In this document: positions 1-7,787 of the stretch, piece by piece
Layout: every line of letters starts with the position of its first letter
Numbering within the stretch: the first letter of the stretch is position 1
NCBI GenBank assembly: GCA_964617765.1
Contig: CAZTZY010000038.1
Span: 1-26,497, forward strand
DNA from: CAZTZY01 sp964617765
GTDB taxonomy: Bacteria > Pseudomonadota > Gammaproteobacteria > Pseudomonadales > DT-91
Length of the DNA stretch: 26,497 bases
Direction: 5' to 3'
Notes under the pieces: generated by a model
The model's database searches: none
The model's input: the letters and a program-made list of their open reading frames with translations, nothing else
What the model was told of the DNA's origin: nothing
Program-made: the position numbers and the translations under genes

Positions 1-701
1 TCACCCATAAACTTCTGCAAATACACCTTTGCCTTCAAGCCTTTATGCAAACGTGTACCCGGAATTTTGTAGGGCAGGATATACATCAGGCCATCGACAC
101 AATCCATAAACGCCTGGTTCAATTTTTGCACACGCTCACCACGCTCGGTTTCACCGATAAAAACTTCAGCAGCCACTTCCAGCAACAGGTTTTTGATATA
201 GAGGAAAAACGGAATGGTTTTACCGACATCGGCATCCCATTCATTTAACGCGCGATCATAAATAACATTGATATCTTTGGTATAGGTTTTCAGCGAATCG
301 TTCTTGAAAGCCGTTTGTAACAATCGACGCTGGAATTTGTGGTGTTCAAAATCCTCCATAATGACACTGCCGGAAAAAAACGTGCCTACCCTGTCCATGA
401 AGCCCATTCTGGACGAAAAATCCTTACCCGGATCGAGGAATACGCGCTGCATCAACTCAGGTCCCAACACCAGAACGCCACGACCACTGAGGATATTCAC
501 CCTGGAAACCACGCCGTATTTTTTGTACTGCTCCTGCGCAAAAGCAAAGGGATCAACGTAATACTGGTGCGAATGGCCAATCACCGGCAAGCCCATATCA
601 CCCGGGATACCTTCAAGATTCATATTATTCGGCTCATTCACATAGTCATCATAATGGGTGACGCCGTTAGTGATATTACTTCCAACTCTGGCTTCTGACA
701 T
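1..701 (-). CDS. Cytochrome P450, N-terminal part, cut by window edge
   Basis: Only the first 233 codons are visible; the gene runs off the left edge, so the I-helix, ExxR and haem-Cys motifs lie outside. The ATG at 701 follows a GAGG ribosome site. The visible part matches the P450 N-terminal fold: a proline/glycine-rich lead-in (GIPGDMGLPVIGH), a helix-A-like stretch with QYKKYG, beta-1 strands, then a helix-C segment EDFEHHKFQRRLLQTAF that corresponds to the haem-propionate-contacting HxxxRR region. P450s hydroxylate hydrophobic substrates using O2 and electrons from a redox partner. It has no N-terminal membrane anchor, so it is probably soluble. It is the last visible gene of the leftward thiolase-ligase-crotonase set but is separated from the crotonase by a nested repeat at 763-894. 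It differs clearly from the second P450 at 17586-19058. The P450 call is firm; subfamily and substrate are unknown. Confidence 0.85.
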   Translation of the reverse strand, partial: MSEARVGSNITNGVTHYDDYVNEPNNMNLEGIPGDMGLPVIGHSHQYYVDPFAFAQEQYKKYGVVSRVNILSGRGVLVLGPELMQRVFLDPGKDFSSRMGFMDRVGTFFSGSVIMEDFEHHKFQRRLLQTAFKNDSLKTYTKDINVIYDRALNEWDADVGKTIPFFLYIKNLLLEVAAEVFIGETERGERVQKLNQAFMDCVDGLMYILPYKIPGTRLHKGLKAKVYLQKFMG

Positions 702-762
702 GTTTACCTCACCGCACAGGCTTGTCTGTGACGCTGTTGCTTTTTATTAAACTGCTTATTCA

Positions 763-894
763 GTAGGGTGGGCAAAGCTTGCGTGCCCACCACTGGAATT
801 AAAAAAGATTCTTCACTGCGTTCAGAATGACAAAAGAAAGTCGTTCAGTGCTTCCTGCGATCAAACAATCGGGTGGGAACTTTGCCCACCCTAC
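763..894. repeat. Nested palindromic repeat between P450 and crotonase genes
   Basis: Perfect 15-bp inverted terminal arms, GTAGGGTGGGCAAAG at 763-777 and its complement at 880-894, enclose about 100 bp. The left end also forms its own hairpin (GGTGGGCA at 767-774 with TGCCCACC at 784-791). Inside lies a 34-bp stretch (802-835) identical to 13605-13638 in a different palindromic element. Short open frames here are translations of the repeat, not genes. This looks like one small mobile or REP-type repeat with part of another inside it. Confidence 0.75.
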
Positions 895-898
895 AGCG

Positions 899-1717
899 TT
901 ATTCGCCAATAAATACCGGCTTGCGTTTTTCCTTGAATGCACGCATGCCTTCTTTGGAATCCTTGGTGGCGAAAATAGTCCAGCCCAGCGCTTCTTCCTT
1001 GGCCAGCGCATCTTTTTCTGATAAATCAAACTGGTTTTCACGAAGTGATTTCAAAATTGCCTGCACAGAAAGTGGCGCATTCTCACACAACTCTTCTGCA
1101 ATTTTCATCGCTGCATTCAGGGCTTCGCCTTTTGGCACGATACGGTTGATCAAACCCCAATCCAGTGCTTCCTGTGCCGACACATGACGCCCTAACAGCA
1201 ACACTTCAGCGGCCAGGCAGTAAGGAATCTGGCGACGCAGACGAATGGTTGAACCACCTAATGGAAACAGGCCACGTTTGCATTCTGTCACACCGAACAC
1301 AGCATCTTCAGCTGCCACGCGAATATCAGTACCTTGCAATATCTCTGTACCACCCGCCAATGCATAACCTTCTACCGCCAAAATCACTGGCTTGGTTGGC
1401 TGGTTGTGACGCAGCAAGGCCTGCCAGTGCAAATCGGGAATATCTTTCATCAGGGTTGCGATATCGTCTTTATCGGCACCGCCTTCAGTACCGGTTTTTA
1501 AATCCATACCGGCACAAAAGGTATCGCCCTTGCCTGTTAAAATGGCGCAATACAATTCCTTGTCTTCATCCAGGCGACGCCAGGCGCGGTACATGCCGAC
1601 GATCATTTGGCCGCTCAGCGCATTTTTGGCTTCCGGACGATTCAGCGTAACAATCAGTACATGACCATCCTGTTCTATGGTGCAATTCGGGGTGCTGATA
1701 TCTAGTTCTTTTTTCAT
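899..1717 (-). CDS. Enoyl-CoA hydratase/isomerase (crotonase) family protein
   Basis: A 272-residue crotonase. Its likely reaction is hydration (or isomerisation) of an enoyl-CoA made by an acyl-CoA dehydrogenase. The oxyanion-hole regions are seen at FCAGMDLK (about 68-74) and ALAGGTEI (119-126). Two glutamates, Glu125 in GGTE and Glu145 in VTE, are 20 residues apart, matching the catalytic pair Glu144/Glu164 of rat enoyl-CoA hydratase, so true hydratase activity is plausible. The C-terminal helical part is complete and the length is usual. The ATG at 1717 follows AGAGGAAAA, a good ribosome site. It lies downstream of the acyl-CoA synthetase on the same strand, with a multi-hairpin repeat in the 194-bp gap. 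Other crotonase activities cannot be excluded from sequence alone. Confidence 0.9.
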   Translation of the reverse strand: MKKELDISTPNCTIEQDGHVLIVTLNRPEAKNALSGQMIVGMYRAWRRLDEDKELYCAILTGKGDTFCAGMDLKTGTEGGADKDDIATLMKDIPDLHWQALLRHNQPTKPVILAVEGYALAGGTEILQGTDIRVAAEDAVFGVTECKRGLFPLGGSTIRLRRQIPYCLAAEVLLLGRHVSAQEALDWGLINRIVPKGEALNAAMKIAEELCENAPLSVQAILKSLRENQFDLSEKDALAKEEALGWTIFATKDSKEGMRAFKEKRKPVFIGE

Positions 1718-1778
1718 GGGATTTTCCTCTGGTTACTATTAAATAATCTTATTTAGCAATTAATGGCGCTTACTTGAG

Positions 1779-1876
1779 CCTCCCCTATGAAATAGGGGAG
1801 GTGGCACGTAGTGCCGGAGGGGTCGGTTTTAACCCCTCTGTCGCTACGCGACATCTCCCCTACTATGCAGGGGAGA
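1779..1876. repeat. Multi-hairpin palindromic repeat
   Basis: Five consecutive stem-loops fill about 98 bp: CCTCCCCTAT/ATAGGGGAGG (1779-1801, three-base loop), GGCAC/GTGCC (1803-1815), GAGGGGT/ACCCCTC (1817-1838), GTCGC/GCGAC (1840-1852) and TCTCCCCT/AGGGGAGA (1854-1876). The CCTCCCC and TCTCCCC outer hairpins resemble each other. It lies between two same-strand genes, so it could attenuate or process the transcript, or simply be a dispersed repeat. A similar arrangement is a widespread intergenic repeat in proteobacteria (from memory). Confidence 0.75.
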
Positions 1877-1911
1877 CTAGGCGCGCGACATTTTTATTAA
1901 GTAAGTGTGAT

Positions 1912-3525
1912 TTACTTTTGCAATTTAAAATCGGTTTTTGTTCTGTCCCATACATTGCCGGTCAAACCTTTTTCGCGCAGTTTGAATTTCTGCACTTTGT
2001 TGGTCGGCGTGTAAGGCAACTCTTTAACAAATTCGATATAGCGCGGCACAAAAAAGTAAGGGGCATTGTCATTCACAAAATGCGCCAACTCATCCGCTGT
2101 AACGGCTTTACCTTCTTTTACAATGACATCAATTTTAACTTCGGTTTCATTCTCGATATGCTCGGAAGGAATGCCAAAACACGCGACAGCAGCAACCGCA
2201 GGATGCTGCATAACTGCTGCCTCAACCTGCAATGAAGAAATATTGCGGCCTTTATCACGAATATAATCGCTTTTTCTATCGAGGAAATAGAAGTCACCAT
2301 CCGCATCACGCATACCGAGATCACCAGTGCGATACCATTCGCCATAATAGGATTTTTTGGTCGCTTCCGGATTCTCGAAATAACCGTTAAACAATACGAA
2401 AGGTTGTAGCGGTTTGATGCAGAACTCACCCGCTTCACCCGGTGCACATTCATTGCCTTCTTCATTGCGAATAGTCAATTCAATGCCTGGCGATACTTTG
2501 CCCAGGCAATTCGGTTTCCATTCTTTCACACCATCTTCAAGGCATTGCATAATGCTGGCCGCTTCACTTTGACCATAACCTTTCTGCACTTTTTGCAAAC
2601 CAAAACGCTGCATAAAAGGCTTGACCATTTTTGGCGGCAATGGAATAACGTTAGCAACACGCAGCGTATTGTTTGCATCATTGTCTGTTTCAGGGAAGTT
2701 CCACAGAAACATATGCATGGCACCCAGCGTGGTGGTTTCAGTCGCCTTATAAAAAGCAATCCGATTCCAGAAATCCGATGCGGAAAAATTCTCGTCAATG
2801 GCACAGGCAATGCCGACCACCAGGGCACGATACACACTCGTCACCCAGGCACCGGTGTTATAGAGCGGCAGACAGTTATACACCACGTCGCCATGTTGCG
2901 TGTCAAAATAACGGTGGATATTCTCTACGGCATTAATCCACACATTATGCGGTTGCAATACACCCTTGGATTTACCCGTTGTACCCGAAGTCCATAAAAT
3001 GGAAGACGTATCGCCATATTGAATACCTGCATCCGCAGGTTCTGCATCAGACAATGTAGAAAAACTGGCAAGATCAATTCCGCCATCTGGCAACTGTGCC
3101 GACTCAAGTACTTTAACCACTAAACTGCCATACCCGCCTTGAGGCAAGGCTTCTGCAACTCGCGGAAATTTATCGGTATCGGTAACTAACACCTTGCCCT
3201 TACTTTCCTTAATCGCCTCAGCCAACCAGATACCTTTATAGTCACCATTCACCGGCACCCATATTGCACCGAGTTTATTGGCGGCAAATGAAGCAAAAAT
3301 AAACTCCACACAACTGCGCATAAAAATGACAACTCGATCACCTTTAGTAACACCCAACCTACTTAATCCAGCAGCGTAACGATTAACAATACTATTCACT
3401 TCAGCAAAGGTGTAAGTACGATCACCCACCAGATAACAAGGGTCATTCGGCACTTGCTGGGCTTGCAAATATAAAATACGCCCAAGATTTCTGTCAGACG
3501 GATTACTTAAATCAAGTACATTCAT
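1912..3525 (-). CDS. AMP-forming acyl-CoA synthetase/ligase
   Basis: This is a 537-residue ANL-superfamily enzyme, expected to activate a carboxylic acid with ATP to the acyl-adenylate and then form the CoA thioester. Seen motifs: P-loop-like TSGTTGKSKG (179-188), YGQSE (317-321), YRTGDLG (398-404), the hinge region DRKSDYIRDKGRNIS (416-430) and the C-terminal catalytic lysine in TPTNKVQKFK (Lys510). The start at 3525 is chosen because AAGGA lies at the right distance; an upstream in-frame codon at 3561 would overlap the thiolase-like gene. Its start is 19 bp from the stop of that gene, so the two are very likely co-transcribed. The short form and order suggest a cytosolic enzyme for a medium or cyclic acid. 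The substrate cannot be told from sequence. Confidence 0.9.
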   Translation of the reverse strand: MNVLDLSNPSDRNLGRILYLQAQQVPNDPCYLVGDRTYTFAEVNSIVNRYAAGLSRLGVTKGDRVVIFMRSCVEFIFASFAANKLGAIWVPVNGDYKGIWLAEAIKESKGKVLVTDTDKFPRVAEALPQGGYGSLVVKVLESAQLPDGGIDLASFSTLSDAEPADAGIQYGDTSSILWTSGTTGKSKGVLQPHNVWINAVENIHRYFDTQHGDVVYNCLPLYNTGAWVTSVYRALVVGIACAIDENFSASDFWNRIAFYKATETTTLGAMHMFLWNFPETDNDANNTLRVANVIPLPPKMVKPFMQRFGLQKVQKGYGQSEAASIMQCLEDGVKEWKPNCLGKVSPGIELTIRNEEGNECAPGEAGEFCIKPLQPFVLFNGYFENPEATKKSYYGEWYRTGDLGMRDADGDFYFLDRKSDYIRDKGRNISSLQVEAAVMQHPAVAAVACFGIPSEHIENETEVKIDVIVKEGKAVTADELAHFVNDNAPYFFVPRYIEFVKELPYTPTNKVQKFKLREKGLTGNVWDRTKTDFKLQK

Positions 3526-3544
3526 GGTATTTTCCTTTTCGCAC

Positions 3545-5041
3545 TTATGCGTTATAGCCAAATAATCTATTCGGTAAAATAGTCACCTTTTTGCCGACAA
3601 ACTCTTCTTTGGTCATCAATTCCAGCACGGCTTTTTCATGTGTTTTTGCCACAGTACGCTTGCCGTCAGGGGTATCACAATAGACAAAACCGTGTGACAC
3701 TTCGTCTTTGTTGTAGGTTACGGTATAACCCACCACCGTAGCCTCGCCTAAATAATCTCCGGTACTGGGAACCGGAATATCCTTCGCTTTAACCACTTCC
3801 GTAATATCTTCAAAACAATAACCTTTATCATTCGGCTGATTGGAAAACAACGCCACGGCTTGCTTGCCAAATATACCACTCAGGTTCGAGGTTAAACCTA
3901 CTCGTTTTTCCTGTTTATCGCCAACGCGCAACACTTCCACCATTCTTGCCACACCATCCAGCGCTCCATGATTATAAGGCCCGCCCGCAAATGCCATAGA
4001 GCCTGTTACCGACCATGGGCAAACGCCTTGCAGTTTCAAATCCAGCGCAAATGATTGCACTGCTGAAGGGAAACAACTGTATAGATCAGCTGCATTGATA
4101 TCGTTATGGGTAATACCTGCCAACTGATAAGCACGCTCACCCGCCATCACGGTACCCAAATGGCTATATAAGGTTTTTTGTTCTGCGAGGCATACCACAT
4201 GACGGGATTGCACCGCCGCCACAGGATAAATAAAGTGGCTTTCATCCAGGCCTAACGCTTTGGCTTTTTCGTAAGACGATACAATAATGGCCACAGCCTG
4301 GTTCACATTCCACTGGCTGTTATGTTTTTTGGTATACGGGAAATTCAACATGGTGTTTTTACCCACCGCGTTACGAATTTCTTCTGCAGGAACCACTTCC
4401 TGGCTCCAGGCATGGGGATTTTTTGACGCAATTTCACTGAAGTTATGATAAAGCTCACCTAACATATCCCGATGTTCTTCAACCCCCAAACCCTGGTGAT
4501 GACGCAAAGCCGATTCAATCACCGCAAACAATTCACCGGGCATAAAAATACCGGAATCCGATTCCACCTGTGTAGCAAACGGGTCAGGTGTGGGGTAATA
4601 AATATCGGGCGCAGGTGTATCATCACCTTGCACCGTATTACTGACTGCAACACCCGTGATTTTGGCGCGCAACTCGCGGAATTTGGCCTCACCACCGGTA
4701 ACTACACCGATACTTTGCTTGCCGGCTTTAATCGCTTCCAGCAAATCAAACAGCGGGTTTAACTGCAACACACCCAAATCAGCCAATATACTTTTGGCTT
4801 TAGTGTTGCCAATGGCATCAGCAATCAGCTTGCCTGGATTCTTGTATTGCCACATACCCTGTTCTACAGAAATAGAATCCAGCTCTGCCAGTACTTTTTC
4901 CGAGCCTGCATCTTTTGCAGCATCACGGATGGCCACTACCATTAATTGATAAGGCTCCGGGCAATCCATTGGATTTTCCGCATGATTCTGACAAAAACCT
5001 ACGCCAATAATAACCGGGGTATTTGGAGCCAACGCTTTCAT
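3545..5041 (-). CDS. Thiolase-like protein with extra C-terminal domain
   Basis: A 498-residue member of the SCP2-thiolase-like group, about 100 residues longer than a standard thiolase. The thiolase core covers roughly 1-405. The region aligning with the nucleophilic-Cys motif reads LNPLFDLLEAIKAG (about 94-107) and has no cysteine. The usual NEAF position is replaced by SCFPS (322-326), like the DCF motif of SCP2 thiolases. A histidine is kept in GGPYNHGALDG (His358), while the usual second catalytic Cys region reads TSNLSGIFG (384-392). Residues about 420-498 form an added beta-rich domain. It may be a thiolase-like protein type 1, a thiolytic enzyme of altered mechanism, or an aldolase-type side-chain cleaving enzyme; biochemical function is open. 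The start at 5041 has AGGA seven bases upstream. It heads the leftward set. Confidence 0.85.
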   Translation of the reverse strand: MKALAPNTPVIIGVGFCQNHAENPMDCPEPYQLMVVAIRDAAKDAGSEKVLAELDSISVEQGMWQYKNPGKLIADAIGNTKAKSILADLGVLQLNPLFDLLEAIKAGKQSIGVVTGGEAKFRELRAKITGVAVSNTVQGDDTPAPDIYYPTPDPFATQVESDSGIFMPGELFAVIESALRHHQGLGVEEHRDMLGELYHNFSEIASKNPHAWSQEVVPAEEIRNAVGKNTMLNFPYTKKHNSQWNVNQAVAIIVSSYEKAKALGLDESHFIYPVAAVQSRHVVCLAEQKTLYSHLGTVMAGERAYQLAGITHNDINAADLYSCFPSAVQSFALDLKLQGVCPWSVTGSMAFAGGPYNHGALDGVARMVEVLRVGDKQEKRVGLTSNLSGIFGKQAVALFSNQPNDKGYCFEDITEVVKAKDIPVPSTGDYLGEATVVGYTVTYNKDEVSHGFVYCDTPDGKRTVAKTHEKAVLELMTKEEFVGKKVTILPNRLFGYNA

Positions 5042-5387
5042 GATTATCCTCATTTTATCAAGTCGATTAATTCTGTTGTGCTACACATTCTCTCTTTGCC
5101 ATCAGGCTAAAAGCGCCTTCGATGAAATACATTGCAATAGTGAGATATACTGTAGTATATTTCTACAGCATCATATACGCAATTGCAAGCAATAATTGAT
5201 TTACTGATAAAAAACGACACTGGAAATATCCTGAAACCCGACGATACTTCAAGGCTTACAGTTTATTTGAGATTGCAGCATTAACACCTTTTAACACCTG
5301 ATTGCGACCAGACGCCAAACAATCAGGCAGGCTCCAGAAAATACAACGCGTCAATTGTCATCATTCATTCAACCAAGGGCTCTATTG
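5042..5387. promoter_or_regulatory. Divergent control region of the two catabolic operons
   Basis: A gene-free stretch of 346 bp between the leftward thiolase-like gene and the rightward acyl-CoA dehydrogenase gene. It holds the palindrome and promoter described at 5150-5182, and a tandem pair TTAACACCT at 5281-5289 and 5291-5299, spaced 10 bp (one helical turn). No small gene with a convincing ribosome site is seen. Control of both operons from here is an inference from gene orientation. Confidence 0.7.
5150..5182 (-). promoter_or_regulatory. Leftward promoter overlapped by palindromic operator candidate
   Basis: On the minus strand, TTGCGT (5177-5182) and TATACT (5154-5159) are separated by 17 bp, a reasonable sigma-70 promoter for the thiolase-like gene. 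A perfect 6-bp inverted repeat CTGTAG/CTACAG (5150-5155 and 5163-5168, 7-bp spacer) covers the -10 and part of the spacer, so a bound repressor would block the promoter. The motif TACTGTAGTAT (5148-5158) nearly recurs at 19109-19119. Confidence 0.45.
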
Positions 5388-6578
5388 ATGAACATTTCAT
5401 ACACCGCAGAACAACAGGCACTGAAAGATAAAATCTCTGCCTATATGAAAACCATTGTTACTGACGACTTGCTGGCCGAAATGCGCGATAACAACCTATT
5501 GGAAGGTGGCGGGCCGATATTTAAGGAACGCATGTTAAAAATGGGCAAGGATGGCTGGCTAGGCCTCGGCTGGCCGGTTGAGCTAGGCGGTCAGGGTATT
5601 GGCCCCATTGAACAACATATTTTTACAGAAGAACTTATGTCATCAGGTTTTCCTTACCCATTCCTCACTGTCGATACTGTAGGGCCTATGCTCGCCCAAA
5701 ACGGTTCTGACTATATCCAGGAAACCGTGGTAAAAGAAATCCTCAAGGGCAAAGTGATTATATCAGTCGGTTATTCCGAACCTAACGCCGGCACTGATCT
5801 GGCCAGCCTGAAAACCCGTGCTGATCGTGATGCCAATGGCGACTGGATCATTAACGGCCAGAAAGTCTGGACCAGCCTTGGCCAATTTGCCGATTATATC
5901 TGGCTGGCAGCACGCACCAATCAAGATCCTGCTATTAAAAAACACAAAGGCATCACTATCTTCATGGTGCCCACCAGTTTTGAAGGATTCTCCTTAACCC
6001 CTATCCATACGCTCGGTGTGCGCACCAATGTCACCTACTATCAGGATGTTCGAGTACCTGACAAATACCGCATTGGCGAAATCGATGGCGGCTGGAAGCT
6101 GATAACAGGCCAGCTTAACCGCGAACGCTTGTCGATTGTAAACCCCGGCATGCTCGGTGGCCTGTTTGAAAAAGTGTGCCAGTGGTGCGCAGAAACCGCC
6201 GATAGCAGCGGGCAACCATTGATCCAGACACCGTGGATAAAAGAAAACCTGGCACGCATTGCCACCGAACTCGAAACACTGAAACTGCTGTGCTGGAAAC
6301 AGGCCTGGGTGATGCAAACCGGCAACCCGGAGATGGCCGATTCTTCGGCTGCCAAAGTGTATGGCAGTGAGTTTTTTGTGGAAACCTATCGCCGCCTGCT
6401 CGAAGTAATGGGGCAAGCCGGCACGCTGAACCAGAATTCGCCCGGCGCCATCCTGAAAGGCAAACTCGAACACCGTTACCGCGTTGGCTCAGTATTAACG
6501 TTTGGTGGTGGCACCAATGAAATTCAACGTGAAATTATCGCAGCAGCCGGTTTATGGCTGCCACGCGCTGCTAAATAA
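5388..6578 (+). CDS. Acyl-CoA dehydrogenase, subunit with catalytic Glu candidate
   Basis: A 396-residue acyl-CoA dehydrogenase expected to introduce the alpha,beta double bond into an acyl-CoA using FAD. The start at 5388 follows AAGGGC; an upstream in-frame TTG lacks support. The FAD/substrate loop GYSEPNAGTDLA (128-139) and WTSLGQ (161-166) are intact. The residue before GT in the C-terminal FGGGTNEIQRE motif (Gly374) replaces the glutamate used by medium-chain enzymes, but Glu246 in LNRERL sits at the alternative catalytic position known from isovaleryl- and long-chain dehydrogenases. It lacks the RxxFG motif that anchors FAD across the dimer; its neighbour 25 bp downstream has that motif (Arg256). 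This matches the two-subunit alpha2-beta2 dehydrogenases of mycobacterial steroid side-chain breakdown (FadE28-FadE29 type). Family certain; substrate inferred. Confidence 0.92.
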   Translation: MNISYTAEQQALKDKISAYMKTIVTDDLLAEMRDNNLLEGGGPIFKERMLKMGKDGWLGLGWPVELGGQGIGPIEQHIFTEELMSSGFPYPFLTVDTVGPMLAQNGSDYIQETVVKEILKGKVIISVGYSEPNAGTDLASLKTRADRDANGDWIINGQKVWTSLGQFADYIWLAARTNQDPAIKKHKGITIFMVPTSFEGFSLTPIHTLGVRTNVTYYQDVRVPDKYRIGEIDGGWKLITGQLNRERLSIVNPGMLGGLFEKVCQWCAETADSSGQPLIQTPWIKENLARIATELETLKLLCWKQAWVMQTGNPEMADSSAAKVYGSEFFVETYRRLLEVMGQAGTLNQNSPGAILKGKLEHRYRVGSVLTFGGGTNEIQREIIAAAGLWLPRAAK

Positions 6579-6603
6579 CTGCCAGAATCAAGAGGAACAG
6601 ACC

Positions 6604-7725
6604 ATGGATTTTTCCACTTCCGAAATGCACAACGAAATCAAGAACCTGGCAACCACTCTGCTTGCCGATTTTTCCACTCCCGAGCGCCTGAAAAAGCTTG
6701 AAAAACATGGCCCGTATTTCGACCGCGAAATCTGGCAAAAAATGGTAGAAACCGGCATTCATGCCGCATCCCTACCGGAATCACTGGGTGGCATGGGTAT
6801 GGATTATATGGCCGCATCATTAGTGGCCGAAGCGCTCGGCAAAACCGTGGTCTCCATTCCCTATATTCCCTGTATCGTTTCTACTGCGCTACCTTTGCTG
6901 CCCTTCCAGACCAACGCGATAGTGGCAAAAGCACTGGAAGCCGTTGTCAGTGGCGAAACACTGATCACTACCGCCATGATAGAACCCGGCAATGAAAACC
7001 CGCTGGCACCCAAAACCACCGTTATTAAAAAAGGTGATGTGTATTTGCTCAACGGCGAAAAACATTGTGTGCCTTATGCCGCCGACAGCAGCAAAGTCAT
7101 GGTGAGCGCTGTATACAACAATGAACTGTGGGTAGGCCTGGTTAGCCTCGATGCCCCCGGCCTTACCATCACCACCCAGTATTGCACCAGCAACGAACCG
7201 CAATCGCATTTACGCTTTGACAACGTTCAGGCCGACGAAATTACCCAGGGTGATGCTGCACAACAATTGATGCAAACCTCAATCGCCATGACCACCATTG
7301 CCTATTGCAGCATGGCTGCCGGCATCGCCGAAAAGATGACACGCATCTCTGCCGATTACACCAGCCAGCGTGAACAGTTTGGTGTGGCGATTGCCACCTT
7401 CCAGTCTGTGGCGCATCGCCTGGCTAACGCTTATATTGATACGGAATGCCTGAAAATCATCACCCTGAAAGCTGCCAGTGATATCAACCAGGGCGATATG
7501 AACAGCGAAACCCTGTCGATGGCCAAAGTCTGGTGTGGCGATGTGATGCATCGTGTCAGCCAAACGTCGCAGCACGTTCACGGTGGTACCGGCATCGACC
7601 GCGATTATCACCTGTTCCGTTACTGCCTGTGGGCCAAACAACTAGAACTCAGCCTGGGCAATTCACGCACGCATCTGGTGAATATCGCTGACAGGCTGGC
7701 AGCACAATATTTGGCTAACGCATAA
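6604..7725 (+). CDS. Acyl-CoA dehydrogenase, FAD-anchoring partner subunit
   Basis: A 373-residue acyl-CoA dehydrogenase paralogue, divergent from the gene before it. The ATG at 6604 follows AGAGGAACAG; a longer in-frame reading from 6502 would overlap the previous gene and has no ribosome site. It keeps SQREQFG (254-260; Arg256 is the usual FAD-contacting arginine) and HVHGGTGIDRDYHLFRY (324-340). It lacks a glutamate at both known catalytic positions: the helix-G region reads MQTSIAMTT and the C-terminal motif reads GGTGIDRD. The substrate loop AMIEPGNENPL is also degenerate. It is therefore unlikely to work alone, and probably forms a heteromer with the upstream subunit. It is 62 bp upstream of the next synthetase gene in the same operon. 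Confidence 0.9.
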   Translation: MDFSTSEMHNEIKNLATTLLADFSTPERLKKLEKHGPYFDREIWQKMVETGIHAASLPESLGGMGMDYMAASLVAEALGKTVVSIPYIPCIVSTALPLLPFQTNAIVAKALEAVVSGETLITTAMIEPGNENPLAPKTTVIKKGDVYLLNGEKHCVPYAADSSKVMVSAVYNNELWVGLVSLDAPGLTITTQYCTSNEPQSHLRFDNVQADEITQGDAAQQLMQTSIAMTTIAYCSMAAGIAEKMTRISADYTSQREQFGVAIATFQSVAHRLANAYIDTECLKIITLKAASDINQGDMNSETLSMAKVWCGDVMHRVSQTSQHVHGGTGIDRDYHLFRYCLWAKQLELSLGNSRTHLVNIADRLAAQYLANA

Positions 7726-7787
7726 AAAAAATAAACAGCTTAATAATGACAGCGCCTGCAAAAGGCGTATGACACTCAGAGGATATT

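Noticed and set aside
799..1041. Open frames over the repeat at 763-894 (ending in a VILNAVKNLF-like peptide)
   Set aside because: They are translations of a dispersed repeat and overlap the crotonase gene; this peptide is a well-known spurious product of such repeats.
1165..1650. Rightward open frame of 161 codons
   Set aside because: Shadow of the crotonase gene on the opposite strand, with low-complexity, histidine/arginine-rich translation.
1774..2235. Rightward open frame of 153 codons
   Set aside because: Starts in the multi-hairpin repeat and lies antisense to the 3' end of the acyl-CoA synthetase; no ribosome site or protein-family character.
7753..7767. Hairpin CGCCT/AGGCG between dehydrogenase and synthetase genes
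   Set aside because: Only five pairs, no T-run, and inside a clear operon; not a convincing terminator.
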